From Phenylobacterium sp. NIBR 498073 (GTDB lineage Bacteria > Pseudomonadota > Alphaproteobacteria > Caulobacterales > Caulobacteraceae), in NCBI RefSeq assembly GCF_027286305.1, contig NZ_CP114599.1:496001-560000 (forward strand): DNA of 64,000 nt. Direction: 5' to 3'. The notes beneath the pieces are model-generated. The model saw only the letters and a list, made by a program, of their open reading frames with translations. It had not been told where the DNA came from and did no database searches. Both the position numbers and the translations under genes were made by a program. This document shows, piece after piece, positions 47,667-56,382 of the stretch. Numbering within the stretch: the stretch's first letter is position 1; each line of letters starts with the position of its first letter.

Positions 47667-49955
47667 CTAGAAGCGGTAGTTGAGCGTCAGGATCGCCTGG
47701 CGGCCCGGACCGTAGTCGGCATGGTGCACGCCGTTGGTCTGGGAGATGTACTCCTCGTCGCCGACGTTCTTGATGTTCAGCTGCAGGTCCAGGTTCTCGT
47801 GGACGCGATAGGCCGCATAGAGGTCGAACTTCCAGTAGGCCGGGGCGTAGACGCGGTTGCCGCCGCCGCCCGCGCCGCCCTGGTTGCCGCCGAAGCTGTC
47901 GGAGACGTAGTAGGCGCCGCCGCCGAAGCTGAAGGACTCGTTCAGGTCATAGGTGGTGAACAGGCTGAAGGTGTGTTCGGGCGTATTGGCCAGCTGCTCG
48001 CCCTGGTTGACGCCGTTGTAGGCGCCGCGGACCAGCTCGCTGTCCATGTAGGTGTAGCCGCCGAACACCATCCAGGCCGGGGTGACGCGGCCGGTGACGC
48101 CGAGCTCGACGCCCTGGACCATGGTCTCGCCGACCTGGGCGTAGACGCCGTTGGCGATTAGGATCTGGGCGTTCTCGCGGGTCATGTGGAAGACGGCGGC
48201 CGAGGCCGACAGGCGCTCCTTGAAGAACGCCCACTTCACGCCGGCTTCGGTCGAGGTGATGTCTTCCGGATCGAGCAGGACGTTGGCGAGGTTGCCGGCG
48301 CCGGTGCCCGTGCCGGTGTTCTGGTCGCCGCCCGAAATCGTCGGCGGGGTCGAGGAGGTGCCGTACGAGACGTAGAGGCTGCCGTTCGCCACCGGCTTGT
48401 AGACCAGGCCCACCTGATAGTTGGTGAACTGCCAGTCGCCCTTGCGCGGGGTGATGGTAGTGCCGGTGATCACGCCGGCGGCGCTGGTCGCGGCCACGTC
48501 GCGGCCCTTCACCGAGTAGTCGTCGAAGCGGACGCCGACGTTCAGCAGCCACTTGTCGCCGAACGACATGGTGTCGAAGGCGTAGACGCCGATGGTGTCG
48601 GTGTAGTTCACCGACGGGGTCGGGCGGGCGATGATCCCCTGCCACGGGTCGCTCGGGTTCGGCGCGTAGACGCGGGTGCAGTCGCCGACGCCGGCGGTGG
48701 TGACATTGTTGGTGAAGCCGGTCGGACAGGCCGACCCGGCGGTGGTGTAGATCACGTAGGACGCGTTCTTGTTGGTCTCGCGCGACAGCTCCAGGCCGAC
48801 GTCGTAGCTGTGCGCGATGCCGCCGGTTTGGAACTTGCCGTAGAAGTCGATGACGTTGGCGACGGTGGACGTCTCGTTCCAGCGGGACTTGGTGCCGCGC
48901 TTCATCCACCACTCGCCGGCCACGAACTGGGCGGCGCCGCCGTCGCCGGGGTTGGTCACGACATAGTCGTTCAGGGTCTTGCCGACGCGGAACGCGTTGC
49001 GGAAGGTGATCGCCTCGTTGATGTCGTGCTCGGCGATCAAGGTGACAATGTCGGCCTGCGTCTTCTGGAAGTCGCGCGCCTTCAGGCCGTAGAAGGCATC
49101 GCGCGGCACATCCAGCACGCCGCTGGCGTTCGTCCGCGGGGCGCCGGCGCCCAGCTTGGTGAACAGCGGCACGCCGTAGTCGGGCATGTCGTTGCGGGTC
49201 AGGTGATAGTAGCTGGCCGTCAGGCGGGTGTCGGTCCCCAGACCCACAGCGCCGCTGATCGCCGCGCCCCAGGCGTCGAAGTCGACGCTGTCGCGGCCGG
49301 GGACGTCGCCCTGGGCGCCCATCAGATTGAAGCGGACCGCGCTGGTCTCGCCCACCGGCAGGTTGGCGTCGACGACGCCGCGCAGATAGCCGTCGCCGCC
49401 GACGGCGGCGCTGGCCGAGATGTTCTCTTCGAGCCGCGGACGCTTGGTGGTCAGGTTGATCGAGCCGCCGCCCGAGCCGCGGCCGTTGTAGGCGCTGTCC
49501 GGCCCCTTGATGACCTCGACCTGCTCCAGGTTGAAGACCTCGCGGACCTGGCCGCCGCTATCGCGGATGCCGTCGACGAAGATGTTGTTGCCCGAGGCCT
49601 GGCCACGGATGAACGGACGGTCGGCCAGCGGCTGGCCGCCTTCGCCGGCGCCGAAGGTGATCCCCGGCGAGGTGCGCAGCAGGTCGGTCAGCGAGGTGGC
49701 GGCGGTCTGGGTGATGACCGCCTGCGGGATCACCGTGACGCTGCGCGGGGTGTCGAGCACCTGGGCGGTGTACTTGGGCGACACCGGGCGCGGGGTCTGG
49801 TGGGCCTCGACCTGCACGCCCGAGACCTCGGTGGCGTTGTCCGCGGCTTCGTCGGCGAAGGCCAACTGCGGGGTCAGGGCCAGGCCGGCGACAGCGGCAG
49901 GAGTGAGCGCCTTGCGCGCATAGGCGCGAACGCCGTTAGTCCGTCGATTGGTCAC
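47667..49955 (-). CDS. fiu: TonB-dependent catecholate siderophore receptor (Fiu-like)
   Basis: A 762-residue outer-membrane receptor. A signal peptide ([19 protein letters not shown]) precedes the plug domain ([36 protein letters not shown], then [20 protein letters not shown] and [30 protein letters not shown]). The 22-strand barrel ends ILTLNYRF with the terminal Phe needed for assembly. Plug motifs match the Fiu/PiuA group for monomeric catechol siderophores. GTG 49955 has GAGGGG six bases upstream. A Fur-type box lies 72-86 bp upstream, so iron starvation probably induces it. The neighbour piuC supports the iron role. Confidence 0.93.
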   Translation of the reverse strand: MTNRRTNGVRAYARKALTPAAVAGLALTPQLAFADEAADNATEVSGVQVEAHQTPRPVSPKYTAQVLDTPRSVTVIPQAVITQTAATSLTDLLRTSPGITFGAGEGGQPLADRPFIRGQASGNNIFVDGIRDSGGQVREVFNLEQVEVIKGPDSAYNGRGSGGGSINLTTKRPRLEENISASAAVGGDGYLRGVVDANLPVGETSAVRFNLMGAQGDVPGRDSVDFDAWGAAISGAVGLGTDTRLTASYYHLTRNDMPDYGVPLFTKLGAGAPRTNASGVLDVPRDAFYGLKARDFQKTQADIVTLIAEHDINEAITFRNAFRVGKTLNDYVVTNPGDGGAAQFVAGEWWMKRGTKSRWNETSTVANVIDFYGKFQTGGIAHSYDVGLELSRETNKNASYVIYTTAGSACPTGFTNNVTTAGVGDCTRVYAPNPSDPWQGIIARPTPSVNYTDTIGVYAFDTMSFGDKWLLNVGVRFDDYSVKGRDVAATSAAGVITGTTITPRKGDWQFTNYQVGLVYKPVANGSLYVSYGTSSTPPTISGGDQNTGTGTGAGNLANVLLDPEDITSTEAGVKWAFFKERLSASAAVFHMTRENAQILIANGVYAQVGETMVQGVELGVTGRVTPAWMVFGGYTYMDSELVRGAYNGVNQGEQLANTPEHTFSLFTTYDLNESFSFGGGAYYVSDSFGGNQGGAGGGGNRVYAPAYWKFDLYAAYRVHENLDLQLNIKNVGDEEYISQTNGVHHADYGPGRQAILTLNYRF

Positions 49956-50026
49956 CGAATGCCCCTCGGCCGTGTATGCGAATGAAACTGCGAAGCGCTA
50001 TTAATTAGGGCGCCGCTCTCTGGCAA

Positions 50027-50041
50027 TGCGAATTATTCGCA
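50027..50041 (-). promoter_or_regulatory. Fur-type box upstream of the siderophore receptor
   Basis: TGCGAATTATTCGCA has perfect 7-bp arms around one base and resembles the TGCnAAT-n-ATTnGCA form I associate with Caulobacter Fur sites. It is 72 bp before the receptor GTG. It could also affect the divergent small gene at 50174. Confidence 0.6.
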
Positions 50042-50173
50042 AAGCGTGCGGAGTGTGTCGCCGGCGCCGCATTCGGCGCTTGGTCGGCGGTTCGGCGAAC
50101 TTTGTCGCGCGAGGCTCGCAACCGCCCGCCGGTTCGGCTGTTCCACCCTCGTGGGTCTCGACAGGAACATCCA

Positions 50174-50344
50174 GTGACCGAACTCAGCGTCTACCAGATC
50201 GTTCGGCCGTACGCCTGGATCGCCGCGGCGGCGTTTGCAGTCGGCTTCGCGGGCTATGTGGCGATCGGCCAGCACCACGACGATCCCTATGGCCGGCTTC
50301 CGGTTTCGGCCGTGGTCAGCGCCGCGCCGGCCCAGCCGGCCTGA
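50174..50344 (+). CDS. Small single-pass membrane protein, unknown function
   Basis: A 56-residue protein: MTELSVYQIVRPYAWIAAAAFAVGFAGYVAIG followed by a short hydrophilic tail with HHDDPYGR and an Ala/Pro-rich end. One membrane helix spans residues ~13-33. The start is GTG 50174 with AGGA about nine bases upstream; a longer frame from 50102 has no such signal. It diverges from the Fur-regulated receptor, so it could belong to the iron response, but that is only positional. No family recognised. Confidence 0.6.
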   Translation: MTELSVYQIVRPYAWIAAAAFAVGFAGYVAIGQHHDDPYGRLPVSAVVSAAPAQPA

Positions 50345-50405
50345 TCGCGGCCAAGGGCCGCGACGCCGTCCGGGCGGCCCTGGCCCTGTCGTCCGCAGCT
50401 CGGGG

Positions 50406-51170
50406 CTAGCCCTTGGCCACGAACCAGCCGTTGCGGAAGCCGGCCTCAGCCTTGCCGTAGGCGACGTCCTGCCCTTCGGGGGTCTTCACCTGGCCGCCAG
50501 CCGCCGCAAGCACCGCGTGGCCCGCGGCGATGTCCCACTCCATGGTCGGCCCGTGGCGCGGGTAGATGTCGGCCGCCCCCTCGGCGATGCGGCAGAACTT
50601 GATCGACGAATCCATCGGCTCGCGCAGGTCGAAGCCGTACTCCTCGGCCAGCTTCTGGGCGGTCTCGTCCTTCATGGTGTGGCTGATCAGCGCCACCGCC
50701 GCGCCCTGCGGCCAGGGCCGGGTACGCACCGCGTGCGGCGCTGCGCCGGCGGTGCGTTTCATCGCCGCACCCGCCTGGGTGAACCAGGTCTCGCCGGTCG
50801 CCGGGGCGTTGACCGCGCCTGCCACCGGGCGGCCGTTTTCGATCAGGCCGATGTTGACCGTAAAGTTCGGATCGCCGCGCACGAACGCCTTGGTGCCGTC
50901 CACCGGATCGACCAGGAAAAAGCGCGGGCCGATCGCGTCGGGGGTGCCGAACTCGCTGGCGTCCTCTTCCGAAATCACAGGAATGTCTGGAAAGGCGGCC
51001 GACAGCCGCTCCAGGATCAGCGCCTCGCCGCGCCGGTCGGCCTCGGTCACCGGGCTTTCGTCCGCCTTTGAGAAGACGGTCAGTTCCGACTTCCAAAGCG
51101 GCAGGATGAGGCTCGCGGCTTCCTCGCAGATGTCGGCCAGCACTTCGCCGATGTCGCGTCCGCCGCTCAT
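50406..51170 (-). CDS. cysQ: 3'(2'),5'-bisphosphate nucleotidase
   Basis: A 254-residue Mg-dependent phosphatase of the inositol-monophosphatase fold. CysQ hydrolyses 3'-phosphoadenosine 5'-phosphate made during sulfate assimilation. The lithium-sensitive phosphatase motifs are SPVTEADRRGEALILERL, PVISEEDASEF, FLVDPVDGTKAFVRGDPNFTVNIGLIE and the C-terminal PTMEWDIAAGHAVLAAAGG. ATG 51170 overlaps the stop of the DUF3553 gene (ATGA), so the two are coupled. It lies upstream of and opposite to chpT. Confidence 0.95.
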   Translation of the reverse strand: MSGGRDIGEVLADICEEAASLILPLWKSELTVFSKADESPVTEADRRGEALILERLSAAFPDIPVISEEDASEFGTPDAIGPRFFLVDPVDGTKAFVRGDPNFTVNIGLIENGRPVAGAVNAPATGETWFTQAGAAMKRTAGAAPHAVRTRPWPQGAAVALISHTMKDETAQKLAEEYGFDLREPMDSSIKFCRIAEGAADIYPRHGPTMEWDIAAGHAVLAAAGGQVKTPEGQDVAYGKAEAGFRNGWFVAKG

Positions 51171-51364
51171 CGGGCGCCTCGCGGGTCGTCGCTCACGAAC
51201 GTCAGGGCGATCACTTCGCTGTCGATCACCTGTTTACCCGCATGCTCGAAATTCACCGTCACCTTGCGTCCCGCGACCGATTGCACCTGGCCCAGGCCCC
51301 AGTCCTCGCGGGTCGGGTGCATGACCAGCACGCCGGGCTCGAGGAAGGGATCGGGACCGCCCAT
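51167..51364 (-). CDS. DUF3553 domain-containing small protein
   Basis: A 65-residue protein starting MGGPDPFLEPGVLVMHPTREDWGLGQVQSV and continuing VTVNFEHAGKQVI. This single compact beta-domain is the DUF3553 pattern, also found fused to UvrD-type helicases as a likely nucleic-acid- or RNAP-binding SH3-like module. ATG 51364 is close to the chpT promoter region (67 bp between divergent starts); a longer start at 51400 is less likely. It is coupled to cysQ. Function unknown. Confidence 0.85.
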   Translation of the reverse strand: MGGPDPFLEPGVLVMHPTREDWGLGQVQSVAGRKVTVNFEHAGKQVIDSEVIALTFVSDDPRGAR

Positions 51365-51431
51365 GGGCGGTTCCTTAGAGTGCGGCGGCGCGTTTGCCAA
51401 AGCGCCAAATCAGGACAAGTTCGCGAGCGCA

Positions 51432-52121
51432 ATGATGGACGGCGTAGACACCCCCCAACCGACCCCCGAAACCGCGCCGGAAGCCAAGGCTCCGCCGCGC
51501 ACCGCCGAAGTGGCCGCCTACCTGGCCGCGCGGATGTGTCACGACTTCATCAGCCCGGCGAGCGCCATCGTTTCGGGTCTGGATCTGCTGGACGATCCCA
51601 GCGCCCAGGACATGAAGGAAGACGCGATGAACCTGATCTCGGGTTCCGCGCGCAAGCTGGCCGACCTGCTGTCCTTCACCCGCGTGGCCTTCGGCGCCTC
51701 GGCCTCGGCCGAGACCTTCGACCCGCGCGAGCTGGAGAAGCTGGCCCAGGGCGTCTTCAACCACATGCGCGCCACGCTCGACTGGCAGGTCGAGGCGCCG
51801 GCCGTGAACAAGCCGGCCGCCCGCGCGCTGATGAACCTGGCCCAGATGGCCGGCGCGGCGCTGCCGATGGGCGGGACCGCCAAGGTCCGGGCCGTGGCCC
51901 AGGACGCCACCATCGCCATCGCCGTCGAAGCGGTAGGAGCCCGCGCTCGTCTGCGTCCCGAAGTGCTGGCTGGCCTGCGCGGCGAAGGGCTGGGCGACGG
52001 CCTCCACGGCCATTGGGTCCAGGCCTACTACGTCCACCTGTTCATGGGTGACGCCGGCGGGCGGGTGTTCGCCGACGTCGCCGAGGAAAAGGTCACCTTC
52101 GCGGCGACGGTTCCGGCCTGA
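51432..52121 (+). CDS. chpT: Histidine phosphotransferase ChpT
   Basis: A 229-residue phosphotransfer protein that relays phosphate from the hybrid kinase CckA to the cell-cycle regulators CtrA and CpdR. The dimerisation/phospho-His helix AARMCHDFISPASAIVSGLDLLDDPSAQDMKEDAMNLI places the phospho-His at ~37. KLADLLSFTRVAFGASASAE follows, and the C-terminal domain is a degenerate Bergerat fold (RARLRPEVLAGLRGEGL). It closely resembles Caulobacter ChpT as I recall it. ATG 51432 or 51435 are equivalent starts; upstream in-frame sequence back to 51264 is antisense to DUF3553. Confidence 0.95.
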   Translation: MMDGVDTPQPTPETAPEAKAPPRTAEVAAYLAARMCHDFISPASAIVSGLDLLDDPSAQDMKEDAMNLISGSARKLADLLSFTRVAFGASASAETFDPRELEKLAQGVFNHMRATLDWQVEAPAVNKPAARALMNLAQMAGAALPMGGTAKVRAVAQDATIAIAVEAVGARARLRPEVLAGLRGEGLGDGLHGHWVQAYYVHLFMGDAGGRVFADVAEEKVTFAATVPA

Positions 52122-52136
52122 CGCCAGCAGGGCGTC

Positions 52137-52160
52137 CGGCGAGGCTCGCGCCTCGCCGGC
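52137..52160. other. Hairpin between chpT and the DUF805 gene
   Basis: CCGGCGAGGC and GCCTCGCCGG form a perfect 10-bp stem around TCGC in the 45-bp gap between two convergent genes, flanked by GCCAGCAG/CTGCTGG. No T-run; possible shared transcript end. Confidence 0.5.
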
Positions 52161-52166
52161 TGCTGG

Positions 52167-52592
52167 TCAGGCGGCGGCCGAGACCCGTCCCTTCGGATCG
52201 GGGCCGTACTTGTTGGGGCCCGGCGTGCCGTCCAGCAAATAGAAGACGATCAGCACCAGCGCGCCCAGGAACGGGATCAGTCCGATCAGGATCCACCAGC
52301 CGCTGCGGTTGGTGTCGTGCAGCCGGCGGATCGACACCGCCAGGCTCGGGATCAGCAGCCCGAGCATGATGAGGCCGTAAACGGCCCAGAGGCCCATCGC
52401 CGGCCCGCTCATCGCCGCCATGCCGACGCTGGGATCGACGAGCGCCGTCATCGAGCCGCCGACCATCCCGATGAGGATCGAGAACACGATCTCGATCCCG
52501 ATCAGCAGCAGCCAGAAAAGCCAGAACTCCATCCGGCGCGCGCGGCCGGTAAAATCCGCGTACTTGCGGAGCGGTTGGAACATCAAGTCCAT
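52167..52592 (-). CDS. DUF805 family membrane protein
   Basis: A 141-residue inner-membrane protein with three to four helices. FQPLRKYADFTGRARRMEFWLFWLLL is the characteristic DUF805 N-terminus (fragment GRARRxEFW). The second block SIRRLHDTNRSGWWILIGLIPFLGALVLIVFYLLDGTPGPNKYGPDP is the other conserved part. Function is unknown; members often associate with envelope stress or phage-related loci. It stands alone, convergent with chpT. Confidence 0.93.
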   Translation of the reverse strand: MDLMFQPLRKYADFTGRARRMEFWLFWLLLIGIEIVFSILIGMVGGSMTALVDPSVGMAAMSGPAMGLWAVYGLIMLGLLIPSLAVSIRRLHDTNRSGWWILIGLIPFLGALVLIVFYLLDGTPGPNKYGPDPKGRVSAAA

Positions 52593-52675
52593 CGTGCCCT
52601 CCGAAGCTAAGCTAGAGAGACCCTAGCCTAACTTCGGAAGGTGACAACTCCCGCGCGTGCGGGCGCAGCTCTCGC

Positions 52676-54028
52676 CTAGTTCGGCGGGAACGGCGCGCGC
52701 TGGCCGCCCGCCCAGGCCACCGCACCGCGATGCATGACGAAGGTCGGGCGCTCCAGTTGGGTGACGTCGGCCAGCGGGCTCTTGGCCACGGCGATGATGT
52801 CCGCGTCCTTGCCGGCTTCCAGGGTGCCGATGCTGGCCGAGCGGCCCAGCAGGTCGGCGGCGTTGACGGTGGCGGCCTTGATCGCCTCGGCCGGGCTCAT
52901 CCCGACGCTGACCATCAGGGCGAACTCCTTGCCGTTGTCGCCGTGCGCCGAGACGCCGGTGTCGGTGCCGAAGGCGATCTTCACGCCGTTGGCGATGGCC
53001 CGCTTGTGGTTGTCCATCGCCGCCTTGGCCGCGATCTCGGCCTTTTCCAGCGAGGCCTTCGAGCGGGCGCCGGCGCGGGCCTGGTCGAGGGCGGTCTTCG
53101 GGGCCAGCATGGTCGGCACGAAATAGGCGCCGGTCTTCTTGAACAGCGCGTCGGTCTGGGCGTTGCCGAAGGTGCCATGCTCGATCGAGTCGACCCCGGC
53201 GTTGAGCGCCCCGACCATGCCGTCCGTGCCGTGGGCGTGGGCGGCGACCTTGCGGCCGAACATATGGGCCGTGTCGACGATCGCCTTCATCTCGTCGTCG
53301 AACATCTGGGCGCCCAGGCCGCCGGCGACGTTCGACAGCACCCCGCCGGTGGCGGTGAACTTGATCACGTCCGCGCCCTGGCTGATCTGGGCGCGCACTG
53401 CACGGCGGCAGTCATCGACGCCGTTGCAGACGTTGTCGCCCTCGCGATGGGCGGCCTCGGTCAGGTCGCGGTTGAGGTTGTTGGAGCCGTCGCCGTGGCC
53501 GCCGGTGACGGCGATCGGGCGGCCGGCGGCCAGGATCGTCGGACCGGTCAGCAGGCCCTCGTTGATCCCGTCGCGCAGGGCGGTGACGCTGCGGATGTCG
53601 CTGCCGACGTCGCGGATGGTGGTGAAGCCGGCCTCCAGGGTGCGGCGGGCGTTGTCGACGCCGATCACCATCTCGTCCTCGAGATCGCGGTTGGCCGCCT
53701 GCATCCGCGCCCTGACCTTGTCGTCGTCGCTGAAGATGTGGACGTGGCTGTCGATCAGGCCCGGCAGCACGAACTGGTCGCGCAGGTCGACGACCTTGGC
53801 GCCGGCCTCCGGTTCGACGAAGCCGTCGCGGACGGCTTCGATCTTGCCGCCGCGGATGATGATCGTGGAGGCGCCGCGCGGCGCCTGGCCCGGCTTGTCG
53901 AGCAGCGCGCCGGCATGGATGACGGTGGCCGGCTGGGCCTGGGCGGCGGCCTGGCCGCTCGCGCCCATACTCAGGACAATGGCGGCGCCGAGAATTTTAG
54001 CGGCGGTGGGCGCCGAGACTCTACGCAT
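52676..54028 (-). CDS. Secreted amidohydrolase family dipeptidase (Xaa-Pro/Xaa-Arg dipeptidase-like)
   Basis: A 450-residue exported metallohydrolase. A signal peptide (MRRVSAPTAAKILGAAIVLSMGASGQAAAQ) leads to the binuclear TIM-barrel. VLPGLIDSHVHIFSD has the HxH metal ligands, VIKFTATGGVLSNVAGG carries the probable carboxylated Lys, VAAHAHGTDGM and SIEHGTF the further His ligands, and IAFGTDTGVSAHG the catalytic Asp. This pattern matches the Caulobacter Xaa-Arg/Xaa-Lys and prolidase-like amidohydrolases. It likely degrades dipeptides in the periplasm, fitting the S9 peptidase seen earlier. Confidence 0.9.
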   Translation of the reverse strand: MRRVSAPTAAKILGAAIVLSMGASGQAAAQAQPATVIHAGALLDKPGQAPRGASTIIIRGGKIEAVRDGFVEPEAGAKVVDLRDQFVLPGLIDSHVHIFSDDDKVRARMQAANRDLEDEMVIGVDNARRTLEAGFTTIRDVGSDIRSVTALRDGINEGLLTGPTILAAGRPIAVTGGHGDGSNNLNRDLTEAAHREGDNVCNGVDDCRRAVRAQISQGADVIKFTATGGVLSNVAGGLGAQMFDDEMKAIVDTAHMFGRKVAAHAHGTDGMVGALNAGVDSIEHGTFGNAQTDALFKKTGAYFVPTMLAPKTALDQARAGARSKASLEKAEIAAKAAMDNHKRAIANGVKIAFGTDTGVSAHGDNGKEFALMVSVGMSPAEAIKAATVNAADLLGRSASIGTLEAGKDADIIAVAKSPLADVTQLERPTFVMHRGAVAWAGGQRAPFPPN

Positions 54029-54104
54029 GGATACTCCCCCCTTTAAAAGCGGCCTGCACTCTAGCTTCGGTGGCGCCGGGGTCTAGAGGCCAATTGGAGG
54101 TTCA

Positions 54105-54491
54105 ATGACCCAACGCCTGGCCCTCACCGCGCTCGTCGTCCGCGATTACGACGAGGCGATCGGCTTCTATGTGAACCAGCTCGGCTTCGACCTGACGCAC
54201 GACGACGACATGGGCGGCGGCAAACGCTGGGTGGTCGTCACCCCGCGCGGCTCGCAGGGCGGGCTGCTGCTGGCCAAGGCGGCGGGCGAGGTCCAGGCTG
54301 CGCGGGTCGGCGACCAGACCGGCGGCCGGGTCGGCTTCTTCCTGCATACGGACGACTTCGCCGCCGACCACGCGCGGATGGCCGCGGCGGGCGTCAGGTT
54401 CTTGGAGGCGCCACGCCAGGAACCCTATGCGACCGTGGCGGTGTTCGAGGATCTCTATGGCAACCGATGGGATCTCTTACAGCCGAAGTGA
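54105..54491 (+). CDS. VOC family (glyoxalase/dioxygenase fold) protein
   Basis: A 128-residue vicinal-oxygen-chelate protein: LALTALVVRDYDEAIGFYVNQLGFDLTHDDDMGGGKRWVVV is the typical first beta-alpha-beta module and GRVGFFLHTDDFAADHARMAAAGVRFLEAPR the second. The final FEDLYGNRWDLLQ is the usual last strand with its metal-binding Glu/Asp position. A single domain pair implies a dimer with two active sites. Substrate unknown; lyase, isomerase or resistance roles all occur in the family. ATG 54105 with TTGGAGG upstream. Confidence 0.88.
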   Translation: MTQRLALTALVVRDYDEAIGFYVNQLGFDLTHDDDMGGGKRWVVVTPRGSQGGLLLAKAAGEVQAARVGDQTGGRVGFFLHTDDFAADHARMAAAGVRFLEAPRQEPYATVAVFEDLYGNRWDLLQPK

Positions 54492-54558
54492 GCGCTTCTG
54501 ACTCGCGCTCGCGGCCCAGGCGTTGTTTGATCCTCCCAGCCAAGAGGGAGATGGTCCG

Positions 54559-55437
54559 ATGTCAGGCCTCACGATCCGCAAGGTGGCCGGCGCCCTGGGC
54601 GCCGAGATTTCCGGCGTCGACCTGTCCGCCGACCTGCCGGACGCCGTGATCGAGGAGATCCGCGCCGCCTTCGTCCATCACCAGGTGGTGTTCTTCCGCG
54701 ACCAGACCCTGAGCCCGGAGGCCCAGCTGGCCTTCGGCCGCCGCTTCGGCCCGCTCAACATCCATCCCTATGTCGCCGGCATGCCCGGCCATCCCGACGT
54801 GATGGAGATCGTCAAGGAGCCGGGCGACAAGGTGAACTTCGGCGGCGGCTGGCACTCGGACATGAGCTTCCTGGAGACCCCGTCGATCGGTTCGATCCTC
54901 TATGCGGTCGAGATCCCGGAGTGGGGCGGCGACACCCTGTTCGCCAGCCAGGCCGCCGCCTACGAGGCGCTGTCGCCCGGCCTGAAGGCGACGCTGGAGA
55001 GCCTCAACGCCGTCCATTCCGCGGGCCGCGAATACTCCGCCCAGGGCCACTCGGCCCAGAAGCGGGCCTCGATGAAGGTGGTCGAGGCCGAGGGCGCGGT
55101 CGGCGAGTTCGTCCATCCGGTGGTCAAGGTCCACCCCGAGACCGGGCGCAAGGCGCTCTATGTGAACCCGGCCTTCACGATGCGCATCGACGGCTGGAGC
55201 AAGCGCGAGAGCAAGCCGCTGCTCGACTTCCTGTTCGAGCACTCCCGCTACGAGGCCTTCACCTGCCGCTTCGCCTGGGCGGCCGGCTCGGTCGCCTTCT
55301 GGGACAACCGCTCGGTCTGGCACTTCGCGCTCAACGACTATCCGGGACAGCGGCGGCATATGCGCCGCGTCACCGTCGACGCCTGGCCCGCCACGGCGGG
55401 CAAGCCCGCTCTCCAGCACGCGGAGGGCGTATCCTAG
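54559..55437 (+). CDS. TauD/TfdA family Fe(II)/2-oxoglutarate dioxygenase
   Basis: A 292-residue non-haem iron oxygenase. MSGLTIRKVAGALGAEISGVDLSADLPD is the family start. VVFFRDQTLSPEAQLAFGRRFGPL follows, the iron ligands are in GWHSDMSF (HxD) and the distal His is in SVWHFALNDYPGQRR, whose following Arg binds 2-oxoglutarate. Relatives act on taurine, phenoxyacetates, alkyl sulfates or carnitine precursors. ATG 54559 has GGGAG upstream; the upstream in-frame codon 54523 is unlikely. It lies 63 bp before an SDR gene, possibly one operon. Confidence 0.9.
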   Translation: MSGLTIRKVAGALGAEISGVDLSADLPDAVIEEIRAAFVHHQVVFFRDQTLSPEAQLAFGRRFGPLNIHPYVAGMPGHPDVMEIVKEPGDKVNFGGGWHSDMSFLETPSIGSILYAVEIPEWGGDTLFASQAAAYEALSPGLKATLESLNAVHSAGREYSAQGHSAQKRASMKVVEAEGAVGEFVHPVVKVHPETGRKALYVNPAFTMRIDGWSKRESKPLLDFLFEHSRYEAFTCRFAWAAGSVAFWDNRSVWHFALNDYPGQRRHMRRVTVDAWPATAGKPALQHAEGVS

Positions 55438-55500
55438 GCGGGGCCGAAACACCCCGTTTCCAAATAAAAACAAAGACATTTCATTAGGGAGATTTCGAGA

Positions 55501-56313
55501 ATGGTCACCGTCAATCCGAACGGGACGTTGAAGGGCCGCGTCGCGCTGGTCACCGGCGCCAGCCGCGGCATCGGCGAGGCGATCTGCGCCCGCCTGGCGC
55601 AGGAAGGCGCCAAGGTCGTGGCCTCGGCCCGCACCGCCGAGAGCGGCGAGAGCCGCCTGCCCGGGACCCTGCAGGACACCGTCGAGCGCATCGGCAAGGC
55701 GGGTGGCGAAGCCGCCTTCATCAAGGCCGACCTGGCCCAGGCGTCCGAACGCGAACGCCTGGTCGAGGAAGCGACCGCCCTCTACGGCCCGGTCGACATC
55801 CTGATCAACAACGCCGCCATCACCTATTTCATCCCGGTCGAGGAGTTCCCGGAAAAGCGCTTCAAGCTGATGATGGAGGTGCAGGTCTACGCGCCGTTCC
55901 ACCTGTCGCAGCTCGTCATTCCCGGCATGCGCGACAAGGGCGCCGGCTGGATCGTTAACATCTCCTCGCCGGCCGGGATCCATCCCAAGCAGCCTTACGG
56001 TCCAGGCCGGGGCGGCACCGTCTACGGGATGTGCAAGGCGGCGCTGGAGCGGTTCTCGACCGGCCTGGCGTCCGAGGTCTACGCCGACAACATCGCCGTC
56101 AACGTGGTCTCGCCGGGGCTGGTCGACACCCCCGGCGTCGCCGTCCACGGCCTGATCAACGAGGCCACCAAGAGCCGGGTGCAGCCGATCGAGTACATCG
56201 CCGAGGCGGTCTATCGCCTGGCCTCGGGCGACCCGCAGACGGTCACCGGCCGGGTCGACTACGCCGAGCCGCTGCTCAAGGAGCTGGATGTTCAGCCGGC
56301 CGCGCTGATCTGA
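55501..56313 (+). CDS. Short-chain dehydrogenase/reductase
   Basis: A 270-residue classical SDR. RVALVTGASRGIGEAICARLAQEGAKVV is the cofactor motif TGxxxGIG. ILINNAAITYF is the NNA motif, IVNISSPAGIHP supplies the catalytic Ser, and TVYGMCKAALERFSTGLASE the YxxxK pair. VVSPGLVDTPG completes the pattern. A slightly longer insertion in the 45-65 region (ESGESRLPGTLQDTVERIGKAGGEAAF) is typical of one SDR subgroup. Substrate unknown; it may handle the product of the TauD-like oxygenase just upstream. ATG 55501 with GGGAG. Confidence 0.93.
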   Translation: MVTVNPNGTLKGRVALVTGASRGIGEAICARLAQEGAKVVASARTAESGESRLPGTLQDTVERIGKAGGEAAFIKADLAQASERERLVEEATALYGPVDILINNAAITYFIPVEEFPEKRFKLMMEVQVYAPFHLSQLVIPGMRDKGAGWIVNISSPAGIHPKQPYGPGRGGTVYGMCKAALERFSTGLASEVYADNIAVNVVSPGLVDTPGVAVHGLINEATKSRVQPIEYIAEAVYRLASGDPQTVTGRVDYAEPLLKELDVQPAALI

Positions 56314-56319
56314 CGAACT

Positions 56320-56360
56320 GGTCTGGCCGGAGGTTCATCAGCGGACCTTCCGGCCAGACC
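56320..56360 (+). terminator. Stem-loop between SDR and MOSC genes
   Basis: GGTCTGGCCGGA (56320-56331) pairs perfectly with TCCGGCCAGACC (56349-56360), with a 17-base loop. TCTC follows. It may be an attenuating terminator or processing site; the weak T-tract lowers confidence. Confidence 0.5.
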
Positions 56361-56382
56361 TCTCGCCGTCTATCGCGGCCCT

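Noticed and set aside
47667..49955. Long rightward frames through the receptor gene
   Set aside because: They are complementary-strand shadows of the receptor with Ala/Val/Gly/Arg-rich composition and no domain.
49956..50173. Cobalamin riboswitch before the TonB receptor
   Set aside because: No B12-box-like sequence seen; the region is short and holds a Fur-type palindrome, and the receptor motifs are of the catecholate group.
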